Below are positions 11,352-21,855 of a stretch of 64,000 nucleotides of DNA, piece by piece. The DNA is from Coniella vitis (Eukaryota; Ascomycota; Sordariomycetes; Diaporthales; Schizoparmaceae): positions 325,501 through 389,500 of the forward strand of contig WUJK01000011.1 of NCBI GenBank assembly GCA_011317545.1, written 5' to 3'. The notes under the pieces are model-generated. The model did not search any database and was not told the DNA's origin. It saw only the letters and a list, made by a program, of their open reading frames with translations. The translations under genes were made by a program, and so were the position numbers. Every line of letters begins with the position of its first letter. Within the stretch, counting starts at the first letter, position 1.

Positions 11352-12645
11352 CTATGGTATCGTCGAGTATGCATTGAGCGCCAGCTGGCCGCCCAAGTGG
11401 GCATACAAGACGTTGCTACCCTCTGCAATCTCGCCCTTCTTGATGAGGTCAATCATGCCCGCCAGACTCTTGCCCTCGTAGACGGGGTCGGTGATGAAGG
11501 CTTCTGTGCTCGCACCGAATTTCATGGCTTGAATGGTTTGCTCGTCTGTTTTTGTTTTTGTTTTTGTTGTTTTTCATGCGTCAGCTTCACCGGATACATA
11601 CCGCCCTTCTCTCACCAGAGAAAGCCAACAAGAAGAATCAAAGAAGAAAAAGAAGGAAAGGAAAAGGAACAAGAAAAACGTACCCGGAATGCCATAAGTT
11701 CCCGCATGATACCTATCATCAAGAATCACATCCGCCTCGGTGATATCCTCCTCACTCAGCCCAATCTTGGCCGCCGTGAACTTGGCGATCCGCAGCACCT
11801 GCTCAAACGTCTGCTGGACCTTTGCACTGGCATCGATGCCAATCACCTTGCGCGGCGCGCTCAGCCCGCGCTTCTCGGCCAGCTTGAAGCCCGCCAGCAT
11901 GCCCGCCAACGTCGACCCCGTCACCGCACACACCACCACCGTGTCGAACACGACGCCCAGCGCGGCCTCCTGCGCGACCACCTCGAACGCCCAGCGCGCA
12001 AAGCCCAGGCCGCCCAGCGGGTGGTCCGAGGCGCCCGCGGGGATGTAGTAGGGCTTCTGCCCGGCGGCCTCGAGCTCCGCCGTCAGCTTGGCGAGCGTCG
12101 TCTTGTGCTCGATGCCGAACGTCGACGGGTCCAGGCGCGTGTCGCCGCCCATGAGGCGCGAGAGCTGCAGGTTGCCGACCTTTTCGTAGCCGGGGTCGGT
12201 CCAGTCGACCCAGTGCTCCTGCACGGTGGCTGCTTTGAGGCCCGAGGCGACGGCGACGGCGGTGACGGCGCGGGTGTGGTTGGATTGGACGCCGCCGATG
12301 GACACGCTGCGGGAGATTGATGAGAAGAAAAGGAAGAAAGATAAGATATAAATAAGAAAAAGAAAGAAAGAAAAAAGAAAAGAAACCGGGGACAAAAACG
12401 TACAGAGTGTCACAGCCCTTGTCGAGGGCATCTGGCACGAGATACTCGAGCTTGCGCACCTTGTTGCCGCCAAAGGCCAAGCCAGAGTTGACATCTTCGC
12501 GCTTTGCGTAGACGTGGACCTTGCCGCCGAGGGCCTTGGAGATGTTGGGCAGCGGCTGGATCGGGGACGGGCCAAAGGTGAGGTTGGTGGCTCGTGGGAT
12601 CGAGGCGAAGGGCTCTGGGAGCGAGACGTCGACGTTGGTGGCCAT
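11352..12645 (-). CDS. 1-aminocyclopropane-1-carboxylate deaminase-type PLP enzyme
   Basis: Three exons on the minus strand: 12645-12404, 12306-11684, 11545-11352, giving 352 aa, the family's normal length. The PLP lysine sits in FGGNKVRKLEYL (Lys62). The SIGGVQSNHTR motif holds the catalytic Ser. DPVYEGKS carries the Tyr-Glu pair used by true ACC deaminases, and HLGG near the C terminus has Leu where D-cysteine desulfhydrases have Thr. These favour ACC deaminase (ACC to 2-oxobutyrate plus ammonia), a cytosolic reaction that lowers plant ethylene precursor or scavenges nitrogen. D-cysteine desulfhydrase is the alternative. It is convergent with the TRI12-like gene, 180 bp apart. Introns are 97 and 138 nt, so if the gene came from bacteria it has long been naturalised. 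Confidence 0.88.
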
Positions 12646-13652
12646 TGTTGCTGTCTCTCTTTTTTTTTTAATACCGCTTTGGTGTTTACACGATTCTCTG
12701 TGAGATCATCAGAGGTGCTTGTGAGAAGCACGAGTCGTGAGAATATGGATGAGTGAATGCATGAGTTTACATGTAACCATGTCTTGTCGGTATATACTTT
12801 CTGCCTCGGCTTTTTTGCTTGACGCTCTGAAAGGCATATATCCCAATGGGCAGCCATGGTCATCCGGCATCGGCCCGGGTATCGTGGACCGCACTCAGTC
12901 GCTGCGCACGTACAGAGTCCATAGCACGAGTATTCTTTGGGAGCAAGGCGAGGCGAGGCGAGGCGACGCTGAGGTGGCGCCTTGGGGAGCAGCAGCAACA
13001 CCCAAGATATCCAGACGGGCCAATCCCAGCCCAGCCATTTACTCACTTCCATGACCAAAGGAAGTGTGCATCTGCGAATTATTGCCATAAAGCCGCGTTA
13101 TGCCGCGCGGCGCACCGCTTGCGAATGCTGCCCTGATCGTCTTGCTCTTCTTCCGAGCCCGGGGCTCCGGCAACCATCTCCACCCCTTATCGACGCCCTC
13201 GACGTCGCACCCTGTTTGGCTTTCTTGACTCGTGGGTGCGTCCCAAGCGAGGGCTGGGTGCAGCGCGAGTGGCAGTGGTTGCATGTGGGTTTGTTGAGCG
13301 AATACGACGTGTGCATTGACGGTTGATGCCATAATAATAGCAGACGATCGGATCATATCCGTCGTCCTGACTCGGCGTGTTGGTGTAAGTGGTTATTCCC
13401 AGCTTTTGGAATATTCTACCATGTAGACCTGCGAACACAAGGCTTACTGATGAGGAGTCACAACACGGTCTTATGGAGAAGCGTCGAGGTCATCCTGAGC
13501 GGATGCTAATGGTGGGCTGAGCCTCCTCCAGATGTGGTCGTGATGGATGATGATTCCGTCTGCCGCGATGCTCTCTCCCTCCTAATATTCCGGCCCATAA
13601 CGTTCGTGAACACATAGTATACTTGGCCCAATCCATCTGCCACTCTCCCCGA
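12646..13652. other. Intergenic: ACC deaminase promoter side and esterase 3' side
   Basis: About 1 kb with no supportable gene. A GGCGA repeat (about 12949-12966) and a T run at 12659-12669 near the ACC deaminase start are the only notable textures. The ACC deaminase promoter should lie in the left half. Confidence 0.45.
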
Positions 13653-14840
13653 CTACTGCTGCGACAAGTCGACCTTGCTCCACCAAAACTTGCACTCTTC
13701 GCGGCCCCATGTGTCGTCGACAAACGTAGCCGCCTCTCCCAAGCCACCGCCAATCAACTCCTCGTTGCCCAGCCCAAACACCATCGCCTTGGGCTTGTCC
13801 GTCCCCTGGGCATCGTAGGTCTCCCAAGTCGGCCGTTCCACGCCCCTGGCGCCGGCATTCGGGTCCCCTGTGGTGATGAAGCTCGTCACATACGCATGCA
13901 GCGTCTTGGCCAACTGCGCCTGGTTCGCCGACACGCTCAGCACCTTGGGATCACACACCTCGTAGCGCATGTTGTCCGCATGCTGCGCGCCGTTGAGCAC
14001 CGAGCTCACACTGGCCCATTGGTACACATACACAGGCACGCCATCTCCATCTCCATCTCCGTATCCGTCGCCTTGTCCTTGCCCTTCTCTTTGCAGCCCC
14101 CGCGACGCAAACTCGGCCGTCTGCCGCACCGGCGCCACATACGCATAGTGCCCGTACGCGCGCTCAATGCGCATGTACTGCGCGCCGACCCCGTCTCTCG
14201 TCTCGCGGTACGGCGACGCCGCCTCCGTCAGCGGATCCGGATACAGCGCGTCAATCGCCTGCAGGTCCTCCTCCGCCAGCAGCGGCAGCAGCGTGCGGAA
14301 GAAGCCCGTGAACTCGTCGGAGCGGCTCATGGCCTTGTCGACGTAGAGCGACCCTTCGTTGCGCTGGAAGCCCGTCAGGATCGGCACGCGGTGCCACTTG
14401 CCCTGGCGCCACGAGTCGAGCGGCGGGCGCGGGATGAGGGCGCCGTCGATGACGGGCTGGAAGGCCCACTGCAGGGAGGGGTTGTACTTGTCGAAGACGG
14501 CCGTCTGGGCCGCTTGGATGGTCTCTGTGGGCTGGCGGCGCAGAAAGGGGAAGATTTCGTGCGGCGCCAGAGAGGCGAGCGGCACGCCGGCTGCGGCGAG
14601 GAAGTCGTGGAACTGGGCTTGGTGGAGGGGCGCGTCGAAGGGCCGCACGGCGCGCGAGGTGGCGGCGCCGGATTCGATGATGACGCGGTGGAAGAGCGGT
14701 TTGGTGTTGGGGCTGTAGTTCATGAGGTGGTGGCCGATCTGGAGGGTGGTTTTGTTAGTTTATATAGATCTCTCTTTCTCTTCTCACTCCTCTTTTCAGG
14801 TCTTGTTTCCAACAACAGTTGTATCAGACACTGCGAGCAT

Positions 14841-14877
<37 letters not shown>

Positions 14878-15570
14878 GATCAAAGAATCAAAGAAACGTA
14901 CCGAGTGAGCACCAGCAGACAACCCAAACAGCGTCACATTGCCGGCATCGCCCCCAAACGCCGCAATATTCCTCTGCACCCACTCAAAGAGCACAATCTG
15001 GTCCCGCAGCCCCAGGTTCAGCACGCCCTCCTCTGCGCTCAGCGCACTCGGGAGGAACCCCAGCGCGCCAATGCGGTAGTTGAACGAGACGGCCACAAAG
15101 GGGTCCTCGGCGTGCGCCATCATGGACGCCGTGTTGTGCATGCTTGCCGTGCCGCGGTTGAACGCGCCGCCGTGCACGTAGATGGCCACCGGAAGCCCGG
15201 GCTTCTTCTTCTTCTCTGGGGCTGCTGCTGCCGGATCATCCACCGCCGCCGCCGCTGCTACTTGGCGGAACACATTCACCGTCAGACAGTCCTCGCTGTA
15301 GACGTACGCGGGCCCGCCGGGGATGAGCTGCTTGCCTGGCGCCGCGGGCCCGTACTGGGAGGCGTCGAGGACATTGTCTGGGGATGGGGGCAGGTGTAGA
15401 GCGGGGCGGAACCGCCTGTCGCCTGTTGGAGGCACGGCGTAGGGGATGCCGTAGAAGGCCTCGACGGTTCGTGGCCGGAGAGGGTGCTCTGCTGGGTGGG
15501 AGACGCCGATGACTCTGCCTTGTTGGGGCAGGACCACTGTTGGCCGCGAGGGGTCGATTTGGAGGACCAT
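13653..15570 (-). CDS. Type-B carboxylesterase/lipase (alpha/beta hydrolase)
   Basis: Two exons on the minus strand: 15570-14902 and 14738-13653, giving 584 aa, in the family range. The catalytic triad is visible: Ser218 in GLSAGAHS, Glu351 in RNEGSL and His476 in GAQHADNMRYEV. EDCLTVNVF and the oxyanion-hole HGGAF are the type-B signatures. There is no clear signal peptide, so it may be intracellular, unlike many fungal secreted members. Residues about 438-458 are a Gly/Asp/Gln repeat (GDGDGDG) made by a CATCTC-type DNA repeat, probably a surface loop. The 163-nt intron holds an (AT)16 microsatellite. The substrate is unknown; it would hydrolyse carboxylic esters. It is divergent from the Dal5-like permease. 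Confidence 0.88.
14843..14874. repeat. (AT)16 microsatellite inside an intron
   Basis: Thirty-two bases of perfect AT dinucleotide within the esterase intron (14739-14901), likely length-polymorphic. It does not touch the splice sites. Confidence 0.95.
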
Positions 15571-16694
15571 GGTGTCGCTGAGGGTGTGGTTGATGTGGTG
15601 TTGTGAGCCTAGAATGGATGGGAGGCGTAGAAGCGGTTGGTTTTGATATCCGCTATGTATGAGGATCCAAAGCGAGTCTTTGATTAGACGTTGAGAATAG
15701 TTATGGCTCAGAATGGGTACTACCCAGTCACTGAGCCTCTCAGAATCCACACATGAGCCACATCCAGACAAAGACAACAACAACAACTTCTCCTCCTCAC
15801 GCTCAAGCGACAAGCCCGCGGACATCGGGCCGGGGAGAACATCCACCCAGCTGGACCCGGGTGGAGAACCGGAACCCGGGAGTTCCACTGAGTCGTGGAT
15901 GGCCAGTCGGGCTTATCAGACCCAGTCTCTTTATTTCCTGGAAGCGATACGTTGCGTCTGGTCTGGTCTGGTCTGGCCTGGTCAGGTCAGTTATTGCTCG
16001 GCTGTCTGCCCGTGTTGGAGCCGTGCAAAGCAAGTCTGTACGTAATGAATTGGCCGGATCTCGCTGCGAAGACGAGGCCAGAATCTGGGGTCGATAATGG
16101 ATATATCGAGGCTAGTCTGTTAGCAAGAGTCATGGACTGACGAGGAGGATGTCGATGATAATGTGTTGAGCATCGTTGAGCAAAGAACGGCGCAGTGTTC
16201 CTGAAAACTATCTCCCCTTGGACAACGAACGATCCATCAGTTTTGGTCAGCATCTTCTTACAAAGTCAGAATTGACCCAACAAAATGTACCATGGCCATA
16301 TCAACACACATATCACATGTCTCCGCTTCTAGGAAACACGCCTCCTCGTGTGACTGATAAAGGAAACCATGGATATAATGTGGTGAGTTGATACCAGCAG
16401 AACAAGCGGCCGCTATCTTGTATCAACACTCAGACCCACGCCTGTGTCATGGCGGCAAGGCACCCCGATAAAGCGCGCCTGTGACGGCCAACATCTGGAC
16501 TCGTCGGTAGAAGTACGCCTTTCGATATTTGCTGTCCATGTAGCTTGCCGTCTCTTATATTATAAGCAGCGCTGAGGCGTTATTCTCCCTTTTCCCCAGG
16601 TATACTTTGTTTCATTCGAGCCAAGATCAAAGTGACTTCACACCGGCACAGTCGTTAAATCACTCTGGAAAGAAACGCCTCCATCATCAGCACG
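15571..16694. other. Shared divergent promoter region
   Basis: About 1.1 kb between the starts of the esterase (-) and the Dal5-like permease (+). No gene is supported. It contains a TCTGG repeat at 15956-15980 and a TATA-like box before the permease. Confidence 0.5.
16556..16565 (+). promoter_or_regulatory. TATA-like element of the Dal5-like permease gene
   Basis: TATATTATAA lies 130 bp before the ATG at 16695, followed by pyrimidine-rich sequence (CTCCCTTTTCCCC) typical of fungal transcription starts. Confidence 0.5.
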
Positions 16695-18476
16695 ATGGCT
16701 TCACAAGAAGCAAGTCAGGATCTGGAAAAGCAACACAGCAAGACCAAAGACGAAAAGCACAATGACGCCATTTCCATCTCCAAGGAAGCCCGCTCCATCA
16801 CCTCGGGCGAGGTCGTCCACCTCGACGCCTCCGAGGTCTTTCTCCGCGAGCACAACTTTTCCGACGACTACCTCGCCGAGCTGCTCAACGACAAGGCCCT
16901 CAACAAGCGTCTTGTCCGCAAAATCGACCTTGTCATCCTGCCTTTGCTGGCGGGCACCTACGTGCTGCAGTATATCGACAAGCAGGCCATGTCGTACGCG
17001 GCCGTCTTCGACCTCTTGTCCAACACTGGCATCACGCTGGACCAGTATGGCTGGTTCACCTCCATCTTCTACCTGGCCTACCTGTTCGCCGAGTATCCGT
17101 GGATGTGGCTGGCCCAAAAGACCTATCTGGCCAAGGTGGTCGGTGCCTGTGTCTTTGTCTGGGGCGCCGTGCTGATGGTCACGGCGGCGTGTTCCAACTT
17201 TGGCGGCCTGGCTGCGTGTCGCTTCATTCTGGGTATCTTTGAGGCTCCAGTGACAACCTGTTTCATGCTCGTTGTAGCCATGTGGTACGTCTTCTTTCCG
17301 TCTTGCTCATCTGACGCAAAGCCTGAAAGACGCAAAGAAAAGAAAACTGACCACCACCCGCTCACCCACCCACAGGTACACCCGCCAAGAACAGCCCTTC
17401 CGCGCTGGAGTCTTTTACTGCTGCAACGGCGTCGGCTCCATGGTCGGCGGCATCCTCACCTACGCCATCGCCCAAGTCCCTTCCTTCCCCGTCTGGAAGG
17501 CCATCTTCCTCCTCTGCGGCGGCCTGACCGTTCTCTGGGGCATCCTCATCTTCGCCTTCCTCCCCGACAGCATCCTCACCGCCAAGCGTTTCACCCTCGA
17601 GGAAAAGGCCCTCCTCGTGGCGCGCGGCCGCCTCGGCCACACGGGCATCCTCAACAAGACCATCAAGTGGTCGCAGATCCGCGAGGTGCTCGTCGACCCG
17701 CAAGTCTGGCTCCTGTTCCTCTTTGTCCTCTTCAACGAGGTCTGCAACGGCGGCATCGCCTCCTTTGGCAAGCTCATCGTCAAGGGCGTCGTCCAGGGGT
17801 CCCTCGAGACCACGCTGCTCGGCATCCCACAGGGCGCCTTCCAGGTCGTCTGGATCCTGTCGGGGACGTACGTCGCGTCGCGGTTCCGCAATACGCGCAC
17901 CATCGTCATGGCTGTGTACGTGTTGCCGACGATTGTGGGCACGAGCCTGATGGGGTGGATGCCGAGGGAGGACTGGGCCGAGAAGGTGGGTGTGCTGATT
18001 GGGTATTACTGCTCGGGGGCCTACGTGACGTCCTTGGTGCTGGCGTTGCAGATGCCGTCGTCGAACCTGGCTGGGTACACCAAGCGGACGACCAGTTCGG
18101 CCTTGGTGTTTCTGGCATATTGCGCGGGGAATATCATGTGAGTTGTGCTCTTGTTTTGCCCTGAATTCGAATGAGAAACGCAAAAAGAAAAAGAGAGAGA
18201 GATCAACTGACATTGCTGCCAACTCCTCACAGTGGCCCACACGCCTTCCTCGAGCAAGAGTCACCCACATACCCCACCGGGTGCAAAGTGATTCTGGCCT
18301 GCTCCGTGGCACAGTTCGTCGTTGCCTTCTTGCTTCGCATGATGCTGGCGCGGCGCAACAAGCAGAGGGACGAAGCAGCGGCAGCCGTGGCGCAGCAAGG
18401 TGTCCAGGACACGGCTGCGTATGATGCCGAGGATTTGACTGATTTCCAGAACCCGCAGTTTAGGTATTTGCTGTAA
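16695..18476 (+). CDS. MFS permease, Dal5/allantoate (anion:cation symporter) family
   Basis: Three exons: 16695-17284, 17376-18137, 18233-18476, giving 531 aa. The cytosolic N terminus (about 75 residues) is charged. Then come about 12 membrane segments, starting with LVRKIDLVILPLLAGTYVLQ, whose D-LP and YIDKQAMSYA are hallmarks of the Dal5-type group. Membrane-loop motifs include LGIFEAPVTT and TRQEQPFRAGVFY. Family members import allantoate, ureidosuccinate, nicotinate, pantothenate or dipeptides with protons at the plasma membrane. The exact substrate is not predictable. The intron at 17285-17375 interrupts a conserved MWY junction. A long antisense frame over exons 2 and 3 is a codon-bias shadow. 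Confidence 0.88.
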
Positions 18477-19456
18477 TGACTGATTGCTGCCGTTTTCTTC
18501 TCCTTTTTAGTTCGTTAGGCTTTTTGATTTCGTACGAGGCGTTTGGGGGTTTCGGTGCTTTCGGAGCGATATTGGTCGATATAATTGATCTGGCGAACGA
18601 CGAAGCGCCGTCTCTCGAGGTTCAGGTTGACGCAGATGATGTTGATATATGATTTCCCAAGTTTCAGCTTTCTTGGTACATTCATGTTTGTTCACTCCCA
18701 GAATCCAAGATCCGCGAGTCTCCTACTCCTGCTGCTCTCAAAGTCTTGTGTTGATGCTGTGAGAACCTTGAACACGATGCTCTATTGTATGCAAGATATA
18801 CATGTAATGATCAAGTCTCCAAAAAGAAAACACTCAAGCCACTTTCACTCACCTCTAGTAATCGCCTCTTGCTTCCATATATTGGATAATGGGGTGTATG
18901 AAAAACGCACAGTTTTCCCAGGCTTGGTGCGAGTGGAATATTTAGCCATAGCCCACCCAGCAACGGCGTATGTTATTCACCACGGTATACGCCCTGGAAT
19001 AGGGTTTTCGAAAGACAATATGCTTCTTTATCCTCTGATCTGAGAACCTCCAAAGAGGTCCTTGGGTTAATTTAACGTTCTTGTCGAAGTAACGACGATA
19101 GATAACACTGGTGATGTCGGTACGTGAACAGGCTTATGACTAAGCTTGCGGAATTTAGCTACATCGTAGCTGGAAGGAGAACGGGATGCATTCCTTCCCC
19201 CAGAAATCATCATCAGGCAAGCAAGCAATGCAGGAACCATCATCCACCTGTGTACCTACACAAAAAGCCCCATCCAACAGTGGCTGGAGTGCTTAGGCCA
19301 GCCAGGCAGGCCAGCTCGAGCAGGGGATGCACGTCCGTGGCCACTGGAGTCTGAGTGCCGCATTTGCACCTTCCTGCAATGCACAACGCACAACACGGTT
19401 TGACGCGTTTTCCTCATCACTAACCATTACCTGCTCTGACCTCGACCTCTTCCAAG
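18477..19456. other. Intergenic, no gene seen
   Basis: About 980 bases. The longest open frame (18585-19043, plus) lacks any recognisable feature and has AT-rich codons unlike its neighbours. The right end is the promoter side of the DUF7924 gene. Confidence 0.45.
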
Positions 19457-21117
19457 ATGGCCTCCCAAACTGCCAAGACTTGTGCCCTGAGCACTTGCCA
19501 GGAACGTGACCCAAAGGCAGACCAGGCTGTCCAACCCGCAGCCAGTGGCTTGTCGACACCAGGTACGGCGCCCGTTACTGATCCGTTCAGGTCGAATGCT
19601 GATGTATACCATGGTAGATCTTCCTCGGCGTTTGGAGACAATTCCGCAGCAGCACCTTCAAGGAGGGATACCATATCGTCCTGCGCCGCAAGCGCTCGTT
19701 CGCAGACGTGAGGCAGACGACGACGACAACAAGGCGCAGCCTGTGAAACGGCCTCGTTTGACGACAGACGATCCCACCCAAGCGTCACCGGCAGCCGAGA
19801 CACCGAAGTAAGCTCATCCCCACCGCGACAGATCTTGGTCCTTCTAATCAAGAAGTGGAAAAGCCTGCTGCAGAGTCCCCTGAGCGCGAGAACCAGCAGC
19901 GGCGGCGTGCATCCATCCCAGTCAAGCGCGATCCTAGTGAGGCCGGACACAAGCTCCGGCGAACTTCTCTCGGAGACCTTGTCGCCGACGGCGCTGTCTT
20001 GGGAGAAGAGACAGGCGACAGCGAGGACGACTGGCCAGCCATCGTCCATTTCTGGGTGAGCAAAGGGCGCTGGCCTGAAGAACATTTCCAAGCCTGCCCA
20101 GATATGGCCCGCGTGCTTGCAGTGAAGAGTTTGAGCCCCTCCTTTGACCGAAAGTGGTCCAGCTCGGCTTCATTCGTTACCCCCAGCGACCAGAGGCCGC
20201 GGGAAGAGAAGGTCGCCCCATACCAAGACGTGCGGTACGTGCTTCGTCTGGAACTGAAGGGTGTTTATATGCACGAGTCACCAAACGGTATAACGGAATC
20301 GAGCAAAGAGCTATGCGCAGCCATGCTAGAAAAAGACCAACCTGTTCCCCAAGACTCGCTATTTCGAGATGATTGCTTCAGCGTTGCCTGCAACAGGCTG
20401 CGTGGCAAGAACGAAGCCAGAATTATGCAAGATATATCTCGATTGATTGTTCCTTCTGCGGAATCACTCTGTGCCTTGGGCGCAAAGCACCTGCAAAATC
20501 TCATCGAAAGCGTGAACGAAGGCTGGAACAACTCGGTCCCGATTACCCAGCTCAGGCCGCAGCCCGACTACTCGGTGGGGTTCAGCCGCGAAGCCTTCTC
20601 GGACGACCAGCTGCAGAAGCTCGCGCCCTTGCTCGGCAGGTGGCTCGACGGCGAACAGTCCTTCTTTATGGCGACGTACTATATGTACTTTCCCTTCCTT
20701 ACGTGCGAGGTTCAAAGCGGCAACGGATCGCTTGATATCGCCGAGCGCCAGAACGCCCATAGCATGGCTATTGCGGCGCGAGCTGTGGTTGAGCTCTTCC
20801 GCCTCGTGGGGCGGGAGGCTGAAGTCCACCGCCAGCTCCTTAGCTTCTCCGTCTCCCATACCTACCAGGATGTACACATCAACGGCTACTACCCGGTTAT
20901 CGAGGGCAAAGACACCAAGTACTACTGCTACAGAATCCGCAGTTTCAGCTTGATGGACTTGAATGGCAAGGAGAAGTGGACAGCCTACCGATTCATCAAG
21001 AATGTCTATGATATATGGATGCCGGCGCACTTTGAGAAGATCTGCTCGGCCATCGACCAGTTGCCGTCCAATATAGACTTTAGTGTGGACGCGCTTCCCA
21101 AAATCGGCCTCTCCTAA
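19457..21117 (+). CDS. DUF7924-type fungal protein (exon structure partly unresolved)
   Basis: The long 3' exon (to TAA 21115-21117) carries the conserved fungal domain: LFRDDCF, ARIMQDISRLIVPSAESL, EGWNNSVPIT, QPDYSVGF, YYMYFPFLTCEV, ERQNAHSMAIAARAVVELF and EKWTAYRFIKNVYDIWMP. The likely 5' part is exon 19457-19562, a 55-nt intron (branch CTGAT), then an exon from 19618 with a KRPR nuclear-localisation-like motif. That frame ends at a strong GTAAGC donor at 19808, but the near acceptors (after 19831 or 19852) give the wrong phase for the next exon. A 130-nt intron to 19937, or a one-base frameshift, would solve it. Function is unknown. The order PDYSVG ... TCEVQ resembles a PD-(D/E)XK nuclease core with Lys replaced by Gln, which is my inference only. 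Confidence 0.72.
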
Positions 21118-21855
21118 GGGATGGAATGCCTCTGGGCGGCGACGACGTCCAGTCAAGGCCCATTTGTCTCGACGGAATAACCGCCCGTGATCCAGGAGAG
21201 TTCGCGGCAAAGGCCGGGCGCGGCGAAAAGAGCAAATATGCGTAATGTGGGGTGAAGGATAGGCCTTTCGATGCTGCCCTGCCTCTCGCTGCTGTCTCCC
21301 GCTACTCGGCGCGGATCAGAGCCGGCCAACGAACCTGTCTGCATAGGTATTAGTTGTTGTTTCTTGGGGGCGCGATCTTCATTATTCCCAGGTCTTTTTT
21401 TTTTCTTAAAAAAAAAAAGAGCCCCTTGGGTGCCATGGACCAACCAATCAGTTTTACAGACTACGCGCAGAACCAAGACCAAATTGAGCTTTAAGAATAT
21501 CCAGATTTCAAGTCTCTATGTACGAAAGCCAATGCACCGCAGATGAATTGCATGCAGAGTACTGGCCTAGAAGAACAACAACGCTCCCAACACTCGGCAA
21601 AAGACCAACACAAGAGAAGAAAGAGAGCTTCCACCCTCTTCCTTCACCCTTTCTACCTTTCTCTCACACAGAAACACAAACACAAAATTAGATACAAGAA
21701 GTCGCGAGCCGTTTCCCTTTTGCGTAGGGTCAGATCCTGCTTTTTGGGTTGGTTTGTTTGGCTGAAACCGTCTCTCTTTTTCCTTTGTTTTCTTTTTTCT
21801 TTCCCATGGAATCCCCTCCTTTCATCACCCCTCCACTTGATTCAAGTCAAGCCAC
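21118..21855. other. Gap between convergent genes
   Basis: About 740 bases between the DUF7924 gene (+) and the Gly-rich gene (-). It contains T and A homopolymers at about 21395-21420 and pyrimidine-rich tracts. No gene is supported. Confidence 0.5.

Noticed and set aside
13623..15083. Plus-strand open frame of 486 codons
   Set aside because: It lies antisense to the carboxylesterase, whose catalytic motifs are clear. The frame is Arg/His/Leu-rich, as expected from the complement of GC-rich third positions.
17362..18312. Minus-strand open frame of 316 codons
   Set aside because: Antisense shadow of the Dal5-like permease exons; Arg/Asp/Glu-rich with no motif.
8618..18476. Secondary-metabolite cluster around the TRI12-like pump
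   Set aside because: No PKS, NRPS, terpene cyclase, P450 or pathway regulator in the block; the neighbours are general metabolic genes.
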